Source of the DNA: Hyphomicrobiales bacterium
Lineage (GTDB): Bacteria > Pseudomonadota > Alphaproteobacteria > Rhizobiales > Beijerinckiaceae
NCBI GenBank assembly: GCA_900470095.1
Contig: UBZM01000031.1
Location: 1-45,265, forward strand
Direction: 5' to 3'
Length of the DNA stretch: 45,265 nt
The translations under genes were made by a program, and so were the position numbers. Under the pieces are notes generated by a model. It worked only from the letters and a program-made list of their open reading frames with translations, made no database searches and was not told where the DNA came from. Below, one piece after another: positions 40,070-45,265 of this stretch (position 1 is its first letter; each line of letters opens with the position of its first letter).

Positions 40070-40547
40070 TTGACCACCGGCGCTCCCATTAAAGCCCGCT
40101 TAGAAGAGGTGAATATGAAGCGACCAGATGCGTTTGAACTAAAAGGAAATTATGTATCCTACAATATTATCGAGAACCTGCTGTACATCTCTGGTCAGCT
40201 ATGCGTGGGACCGGACGGGAATTTACCCGAGTTCTATAAAGGCAAGTTAGGGAGTAAAATTACGGACGCAGATGGTTATGCCGCTGCGCGTCTCTGCCTG
40301 CTGCAGGTTCTCGCCCATACGAGACTGGCGCTGGGGTGGCTTGACCCGATCACGAAATGCGCTCTCGGCTGCGCGGCTTCGTCAACGCGGAGCCGGATTT
40401 CGTCGCCCCGGGTGCTGCGATGAGGGGTGCATCCGGTATGATAGTGGGATCATGGGCGTGTCCGGCCGGCATAGCCACACCGCCATCGGTGTTCCGACGC
40501 TCCCGCTTGGAGCCTGCATCGAGGTGGAAGGCTTCGCGTTCGAATAG
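40070..40547 (+). pseudogene. RidA/YjgF-family gene with two frameshifts
   Basis: Three frames join into one RidA-like protein: KARLEEVNMKRPDAFELKG then YISGQLCVGPDG, GKLGSKITDADGYAAARLCL and ALGWLDPITK (frame from the TTG at 40070); LRGFVNAEPDFVAPGAAMRG and ASGMIVG (next frame, from about 40370); MGVSGRHSHTAIGVPTLPLG and ACIEVEGFAFE (third frame, to 40547). Each step fits loss of a single base. The Arg of the RHSHTAIG block, equivalent to the carboxylate-binding Arg of active RidA proteins, is present. The family hydrolyses reactive enamines/imines released by PLP enzymes, which fits the divergent deaminase-type gene. Either the gene is dead or the assembly carries two indel errors. Confidence 0.75.
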
Positions 40548-40556
40548 GGGAACGGT

Positions 40557-41474
40557 ATGATGAGAGGTGAAGCGCCGGGAAATGGTCATGCAGGAGGTGA
40601 CGACCGCTTCCTTGACATATTAACTGCCCGCAGGGCCGAGCTTTCGCCATCCGAGCGTCGGGTAGCAGAGTTTGTGCTCGATGCGCCGGACAAGATCATC
40701 CATATGTCGATCGCGACATTGGCCGAAGAGGTGGGCGTCAGCCAGCCGACGGTGCTTCGGTTCGTGCGTACGATGGGGTTGGCCAGCTATCCGGAACTCA
40801 AGCTGCGCACCGGACAGAGCATCGTCGCCGGAACGCCTTATGTTCACAGCGAAGTCATCTCCAGCGACCCGCTCGACCAGATCGTCGACAAGCTCGTCGA
40901 TTCCTCGATCTACACATTGACGATGCTGCGGCGGTCCATCGACCAGCAGGTGCTTGCGCGGGTCATCGACATACTCGCCAACGCGACCCGCATCGATTGC
41001 TACGGTGCCGGTGCGGCGCGCATCCTGGCCATGGAGGCCCAGCACAAGCTGATGCGCTTCGGCATCCCAGTCGTGGCGTATGACGACACGCACTTGCAGC
41101 GCCTTGCCGCCGCTACGCTGCGTAAGGGCAACGTGGCGCTCTGCTTTTCCCACACTGGCATGGTGCGCGACATCGAGGCGATGGCGCTAAAGGCGCGCGA
41201 ATGCGGCGCCACGGTCATCGCCATCACACGGCCGAATACCGCGCTGTCGGCTGCGGCCGAGATCGTTCTCGAGATCGACGCGCATGAGAACACCGAAATC
41301 TACACACCGATGACGTCGCGCGTGGCCCACGCCGTGTTGATCGACATCATCGCAACAGCGATGGCTCTCCGTGGCGGTCCGGCGCTTTTTGATCGCCTGC
41401 GCGAGGCGAAAAACAGCCTCGCCGATTTGCGCATTCCGCTGGCGGCGTCTGCGGGTCGCAGAAAAGGCAAATGA
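40557..41474 (+). CDS. RpiR/MurR-family regulator (HTH plus SIS domain)
   Basis: The 305-residue protein has an N-terminal RpiR helix-turn-helix (LSPSERRVAEFVLDAPDKII, HMSIATLAEEVGVSQPTVLR, FVRTMGLASYPELK; about 29-85). A SIS domain follows (IDCYGAGAARILAMEAQHKL, VALCFSHTGMVRDIEAM, GATVIAITRPNTALSA; about 140-225). SIS domains bind phosphosugars or related metabolites and set DNA binding. Its gene sits between ridA and the M81 peptidase gene, overlapping the latter by four bases. It is therefore expected to control this block through the palindromes in the 39947-40069 spacer. ATG 40557 is used; ATG 40560 follows immediately. Confidence 0.92.
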   Translation: MMRGEAPGNGHAGGDDRFLDILTARRAELSPSERRVAEFVLDAPDKIIHMSIATLAEEVGVSQPTVLRFVRTMGLASYPELKLRTGQSIVAGTPYVHSEVISSDPLDQIVDKLVDSSIYTLTMLRRSIDQQVLARVIDILANATRIDCYGAGAARILAMEAQHKLMRFGIPVVAYDDTHLQRLAAATLRKGNVALCFSHTGMVRDIEAMALKARECGATVIAITRPNTALSAAAEIVLEIDAHENTEIYTPMTSRVAHAVLIDIIATAMALRGGPALFDRLREAKNSLADLRIPLAASAGRRKGK

Positions 41475-42940
41475 TGAGGGTCTTTGTCGCTTCGCTGGCA
41501 ACTGAAACGAACACGTTTTCGCCAATTCGTATCGACCGCGGCGCCTTCGAAGATGCGTTCTACGCCCCACCGGGCGAGCATTCCGAGACGCCCACCCTCT
41601 GTTCCGCACCCTTTATTGCGGCCCGCAAACGCGCCAGCGAGCAGGGATTTACCTTGATCGAGGGGACGGCGGCCTGGGCCGAGCCCGCCGGCCTGGTTTC
41701 CCGGGAGGCCTATGAGGGGTTGCGGGACGAAATCCTTGATCAGCTTCGCGCCGCGATACCCGTCGACGTGGTGCTTTTCGGCCTGCATGGCGCGATGATC
41801 GCCGAGGGCTACGACGACTGCGAGGGCGATATGCTTACCCGGGCCCGCGTCATCGTAGGGCAGGACGCGGTTATCGGGGTCGAACTCGATCCCCATTGCC
41901 ATCTCACACAGGCGATGATCGACGCCGCCACGATCCTGGTCACCTTCAAGGAGGTGCCGCACAGCGATTTCTACGAGCGCGCGGAAGATATGGTGGATCT
42001 TGCCTTGCGCGCCGCCCGCAAGGAAATCACTCCGGTGATGAGTGTCCTCGACTGCCGGGCCATCGCCAATTTCCTGACTAGCCGCGAGCCGGGCAGGGCC
42101 CTTGTTGACGACATGATCGCCCGTGAAGGCAGGGACGGCGTGTTGAGCATCTCCGTCGTGCACGGGTTTCCCGCGGCCGACATCCCCGACGTGGGCACCA
42201 AGGTCGTCGTTATCAGTGACAATGCCCCGGAAAGGGGACGATCCGTGGCGGCCGAATTTGGTGCCCGTATCGTTGCCTTCGGCGCCAACCGCATGCCGTA
42301 TATGCCCGATCCGGCCAAGGCGATCGACATGGCCCTAGCCGTGGCCGGTCAACCTGTAGTGCTCGCCGACCGCTGGGACAATCCCGGCGGCGGCGTGGCC
42401 GGCGACAGTACGTTCCTTGTTTACTCGCTGCTCGAGCGCCCGGACATCGATGCCGCGGTCGGCGCTCTGTGGGATCCGGTCGCTGTGTCGTTCTGCCTGG
42501 CGGCGGGCCCCGGTGCGCGCCTACAACTGCGCTTCGGCGGCAAGGCGGCGCCGAGTTCGGGCATGCCCGTCGATGCTGACATCGAGATCGTCGCCACCAC
42601 ACGCGATCTCGTCATTCCGTTTCAAGAGAGCCGTGTTTCCCTGGGGGCGGCAGCCTCGTTACGACTCGGCAAGCTGGATGTGGTGCTGGCGAGCAAACGA
42701 GCGCAGACGTTCCACCCCGCTGTCTTCGAATTGCTCGGGATAGAGCTTTCGAAGAAAAAGATCGTCGTGGTCAAATCCGCAAGCCATTTTTACACGGCCT
42801 TCGCGCCGATCGCCGCCGATGTGATTTTCGTGAATTGTGGCGGTCCCTTTCCACCCGATGCCGCCGCAATTCCTTACCGCCGCATTCGCCGACCTATCGC
42901 TCCCCTCGATGCGAATGTCTCACCGGTGTGGATGACGTAA
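41471..42940 (+). CDS. M81-family metallopeptidase (MlrC-like)
   Basis: The 489-residue protein has the M81 N-terminal domain (RVFVASLATETNTFSPIRID, FGLHGAMIAEGYDDCEGD and GVELDPHCHLT, which carry the metal-binding Asp/His residues). The C-terminal MlrC domain follows (VVLADRWDNPGGGVAGDSTF, FHPAVFELLGIELSKKKIVVV and KSASHFYTAFAPIA). MlrC completes microcystin breakdown by cutting a linear tetrapeptide, but most family members are of unknown substrate and occur in amino-acid or opine catabolic loci. The ATG overlaps the RpiR stop (ATGA), indicating coupling. No signal peptide is seen, so it should act in the cytoplasm on an imported compound. The 430-bp region after it has no gene. Confidence 0.92.
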   Translation: MMRVFVASLATETNTFSPIRIDRGAFEDAFYAPPGEHSETPTLCSAPFIAARKRASEQGFTLIEGTAAWAEPAGLVSREAYEGLRDEILDQLRAAIPVDVVLFGLHGAMIAEGYDDCEGDMLTRARVIVGQDAVIGVELDPHCHLTQAMIDAATILVTFKEVPHSDFYERAEDMVDLALRAARKEITPVMSVLDCRAIANFLTSREPGRALVDDMIAREGRDGVLSISVVHGFPAADIPDVGTKVVVISDNAPERGRSVAAEFGARIVAFGANRMPYMPDPAKAIDMALAVAGQPVVLADRWDNPGGGVAGDSTFLVYSLLERPDIDAAVGALWDPVAVSFCLAAGPGARLQLRFGGKAAPSSGMPVDADIEIVATTRDLVIPFQESRVSLGAAASLRLGKLDVVLASKRAQTFHPAVFELLGIELSKKKIVVVKSASHFYTAFAPIAADVIFVNCGGPFPPDAAAIPYRRIRRPIAPLDANVSPVWMT

Positions 42941-43320
42941 ATCAATCAGCCGGCCCTTGAAAAAGCGATGCCGGAAGGCCGTAATCCGCATGCGCCAATA
43001 GGCACTGAGGGTCTGAGGTGAGGTGAGGCGGTCATAGCTGCGTGTGACTGGCGAACGCTCTGTTTCGAGCAGACGCCTTGTGTCTGCTGTTGGCGCGCTC
43101 CAGCCGCGCTAGCTCCGGGCTTGGGCCAGACCAGGCGCCATCACCAGGGCCGGGAGAGCCGAATAGCAGGATCGCCCATGGATGCTGCTGGATGCGGCAG
43201 GTGCTCCGGAAAGTCAGACGAGACCTAGGACGCGTCCTGCGGGCGCTCTGGCCCGTTCGTGGCCGGAGAGGCGGGTCTGGTCTCCGCGACAGAGCGAGGA
43301 GAACGAGTAGAGGCAAGAAC
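42941..43320. other. Non-coding stretch between convergent genes
   Basis: No recognisable gene, repeat family or RNA is seen. The only structure in the 430-bp convergent spacer is the hairpin at 43321-43346. Confidence 0.4.
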
Positions 43321-43346
43321 GTCGTGACGATCCCGATCGTCACGAC
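43321..43346 (-). terminator. Perfect 11-bp hairpin downstream of the 2-hydroxyacid dehydrogenase
   Basis: GTCGTGACGAT and ATCGTCACGAC are exact inverted arms around CCCG, 25 bp after the dehydrogenase stop. On the minus strand it is followed by GTTCTTG, only a weak U tract, so it may be an RNA-stabilising hairpin or an inefficient terminator. Confidence 0.5.
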
Positions 43347-43370
43347 ACCGAAACGTCGGCGTCGAACTAT

Positions 43371-44366
43371 TTAGCCGAGCGCCTGCACAAGGGATCGAAC
43401 AACGCTCGCCCCCATTGAATTTCTGGTCTCGATCGTCGCGCTGCCGAGATGTGGCGTAAGGACGACGTTCTGCAGTTCCCGAAGCTTAGCTGGGACATTG
43501 GGTTCGTCGGCCAAGACATCAAGCCCGGCGGAGCCGAGCTTCCCCGTGGCCAGAGCTTCAACGAGCGCGGACTCGTCGACGATTTCGCCACGTGCGATGT
43601 TAACTAGCGTGCTTTCCCGTCCCATCGCAGCAAGAACGGTCGCGTCGACGAGGCCACGATTGCGCGCGCCCCCCGGGCAGGCGACAACGAATACGTCGCT
43701 GTCAGAGGCAAGCGCCCGCGCATCGGGATAGTAGGGATACGCGCAGTCCGCCACCGGCCGCCGGGTACAGTAGCGTGGGTGCATGCCCATCGCTTCGGCG
43801 CGGCGGGCCACGCCGCTGCCGATATGACCGAGACCAAGCAAACCTATGCGCGCTCCTGTCACCGACTGCCCCAGCGGGAAGGCGCCTTCTGTCCAGGCAC
43901 CGCTGCGAGCATAAGCGTCAGCCGCGACGAGTCGGCGCCGGGCCATCACCATCAGCGCGATGGCGAGATCGGCAACTTCGTCGGCGAGCGCAGCCGAGCT
44001 ATTGGTTAGGGCGATGCCACGCTCGGCTAGGGCTTCCGTGTCGATATTGTCGAGCCCCGCGCTGTAACAGGCCACGATCTCGAGCGCTGGCAGGTGCTCT
44101 AGCAGTGCACGGTCGAGCCTGGTCTTTCCCGTTGTCGCAATCCCGCGAATACGTTCACCGTGCGCCGCGACGAGTACATCGATGTCCCCCGGGTTGGCCG
44201 GACAAAGAACTTCGAACCGTTGCGCAAGCGCAGCGACCGTGGCAGCGGGCACGCCCATAGAGAGGACGAGAACCGCGACCCGTTGCCGGTGAGCGTCCTT
44301 CACGAAGCTCGCGCCCTCGATCTCGTCCCCTGTGTTGGGCGATCCGGCGAGTACGTTCAGGTTCAT
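43371..44366 (-). CDS. D-2-hydroxyacid dehydrogenase (glyoxylate/hydroxypyruvate reductase type)
   Basis: The 331-residue NAD(P)-dependent enzyme has the nucleotide loop GLLGLGHIGSGVARRAEAMG, the catalytic Arg in VNIARGEIVDE, the Glu in LDVLADEPNVP and the His in LTPHLGSATIET. After the GxGxxG fold it reads YCTRRPV, with Arg residues that favour NADP. It interconverts a 2-keto acid and the D-2-hydroxy acid. In this block it could reduce the keto acid released by the PLP/RidA route or process a hydroxy acid from the substrate. The ATG at 44366 starts the conserved sequence; ATG 44393 is possible. It follows the solute-binding protein gene on the same strand with a 38-bp gap, so the two are probably one operon. 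Confidence 0.92.
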   Translation of the reverse strand: MNLNVLAGSPNTGDEIEGASFVKDAHRQRVAVLVLSMGVPAATVAALAQRFEVLCPANPGDIDVLVAAHGERIRGIATTGKTRLDRALLEHLPALEIVACYSAGLDNIDTEALAERGIALTNSSAALADEVADLAIALMVMARRRLVAADAYARSGAWTEGAFPLGQSVTGARIGLLGLGHIGSGVARRAEAMGMHPRYCTRRPVADCAYPYYPDARALASDSDVFVVACPGGARNRGLVDATVLAAMGRESTLVNIARGEIVDESALVEALATGKLGSAGLDVLADEPNVPAKLRELQNVVLTPHLGSATIETRNSMGASVVRSLVQALG

Positions 44367-44404
44367 TGCGATCCTCGAGCTCGGGCCGGGCATCGGCGCT
44401 CGCG

Positions 44405-45265
44405 TCAGGCCTTGGTGAGCCAGGCTTCGGCGAGCTGCCAGGCGCCACCTGAGTCGAGCACGATGTTATGCAGTTCCTTGCGGGCGACATGGCGCGCCTC
44501 GCGGAAGAACAGCCAGGAGTAGTAGTCGTTCTTGTTGAGGGCGGTCTGGAGATCCTTGTAGATCGATTTGCGCTTGGCCTGGTCGGTTTCCTCGCGCCCC
44601 TGATCGACCAGCTTGAAGACCTCCTCGTCCTTGATGCCGGACCAGTTCTGCGAAGCGGAGCGGCCGAAGAACGGGCCGAAGACATGATCGGGGTCTGCGC
44701 GCGGAACATTGACGCGGCCCATCGCTAACTCGTGTTGGAGGCCAAGTACCTTCGGCACCCAGGCCTGCCGCTCCAGGATCTCGATCTCCATGTTGATCTT
44801 GAACTGCTTGAGCTGGGCCTGAACGATCTGCGCGGCTTGGGTGTCGGGATCCCGCTGGATGATCGACAGCTTGCAGGTGAAGCCGTTGGGCTGCCCGCCT
44901 TCTTTGAGGGCGGCCTGGACCTTTGCCGGTTCGAGCTTCGGGGCGGGGACGCTGGCGTCGTAGGTCCAGTCGGTCGGCGGCACCCAGGTCGGCGTCACCG
45001 CGCCGAAGCCGCGGGTGATGCCCTTCATCAAGACATTACGGTCGATGCCGTGATTCACCGCCGCGCGCAGCGCCGGGTTGGCGAAGATGCCCTTGCTGAC
45101 GTTGAAGGTCAGCCACTGTGCGATGCCCGGCGGAACCTCGACAAGCTTGAGCGCCTGGTTTTTCTCGACCTCCTCGAAATCGCGCGGGGTCACGCCGTCC
45201 ACCAGATGGACGCCGCCCGACTTGACCTCGACCATCTTCACGGCCGTCGTCGGGATTATGCGCAG
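44405..45265 (-). CDS. ABC solute-binding protein, family 5, C-terminal part (cut by the window edge)
   Basis: The frame is open to the last base of the window and supplies 286 C-terminal residues. They contain typical family 5 segments: VHLVDGVTPRDFEEVEKNQA, LTFNVSKGIFANPALRAAVN with HGIDRNVLMKGITRGFGAV, and DLQTALNKNDYYSWLFFREA. The N-terminus with the signal peptide lies beyond 45265. It is a different subfamily from the protein at 6231-7808. It begins, or belongs to, another peptide/amino-compound importer operon that continues past the window, with the hydroxyacid dehydrogenase downstream of it. Confidence 0.9.
   Translation of the reverse strand: MRIIPTTAVKMVEVKSGGVHLVDGVTPRDFEEVEKNQALKLVEVPPGIAQWLTFNVSKGIFANPALRAAVNHGIDRNVLMKGITRGFGAVTPTWVPPTDWTYDASVPAPKLEPAKVQAALKEGGQPNGFTCKLSIIQRDPDTQAAQIVQAQLKQFKINMEIEILERQAWVPKVLGLQHELAMGRVNVPRADPDHVFGPFFGRSASQNWSGIKDEEVFKLVDQGREETDQAKRKSIYKDLQTALNKNDYYSWLFFREARHVARKELHNIVLDSGGAWQLAEAWLTKA

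Noticed and set aside
43032..43343. Minus-strand frame starting with a hydrophobic stretch (GIVTTFLPLLVLLALSRR)
   Set aside because: Only the first 18 residues look like a membrane segment; the rest is Arg/Pro-rich with no family pattern, and there is no ribosome site. It also overlaps the terminator-like hairpin.
1..45265. CRISPR arrays, tRNA or rRNA genes, riboswitches
   Set aside because: I looked for regularly spaced repeats, tRNA T-loop/acceptor patterns and known riboswitch cores and saw none. A dedicated covariance-model search was not possible.

Overview
The window looks like a chromosomal or megaplasmid accessory region of a GC-rich alphaproteobacterium, probably Hyphomicrobiales (Bosea/Bradyrhizobium-like). 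This is inferred from base composition, the lepB remnant, and the abundance of ABC importers with CoA-thioester catabolism. I see no rRNA, tRNA, CRISPR array or replication gene. Almost everything is uptake plus catabolism, each block with its own regulator, separated by decayed mobile-element debris.

Region A (1-2.3 kb): a secreted YncE-like beta-propeller and a Cj0069-like (ATP-grasp-like) protein, then a broken lepB remnant (2.3-2.7 kb). Region B (2.8-10.8 kb): a minus-strand operon for a peptide/opine/nickel-type ABC importer (two permeases, solute-binding protein, double ATPase). An argininosuccinate-lyase-family enzyme sits inside the operon, and a LysR regulator is divergent. Region C (10.8-15.0 kb): a decayed IS3-type transposase, a second YncE-like protein with a divergent LysR gene (visibly lower GC), and a 976-bp element bounded by 64-bp inverted repeats that look like IS3-family ends and enclose a dead Crp/Fnr gene.

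Region D (15.0-35.6 kb) is the most interesting part. A branched-chain-amino-acid-type (Liv) ABC importer is combined with a complete acyl-CoA degradation set: PaaK-like CoA ligase, two acyl-CoA dehydrogenases (one ACAD10/11-like), a FadB-like bifunctional enzyme, a crotonase, a MaoC hydratase, three SDRs, a true thiolase, a cysteine-less thiolase homologue paired with a DUF35 protein, an APH-fold kinase, and a FadR-type GntR regulator. Perfect or near-perfect copies of TTGTCSGACAA lie in front of the transcription units, so the block is probably one regulon. The kinase plus ACAD10/11 pair suggests a hydroxy-acid substrate handled through a phosphorylated acyl-CoA. The Cys-less thiolase plus DUF35 pair suggests a retro-aldol C-C cleavage.

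Region E (35.6-45.3 kb): a gene-poor stretch with an RND-adaptor fragment, an orphan family-1 solute-binding protein, a deacylase (M14/aspartoacylase type) overlapping a D-cysteine desulfhydrase/ACC-deaminase-type PLP enzyme, a frameshifted RidA gene, an RpiR regulator overlapping an M81 (MlrC-like) peptidase, a D-2-hydroxyacid dehydrogenase, and a family-5 solute-binding protein cut by the window edge. This block looks built to open and deaminate an N-acylated or peptide-like amino compound. All functional assignments rest on reading motifs by eye; no database search was possible.
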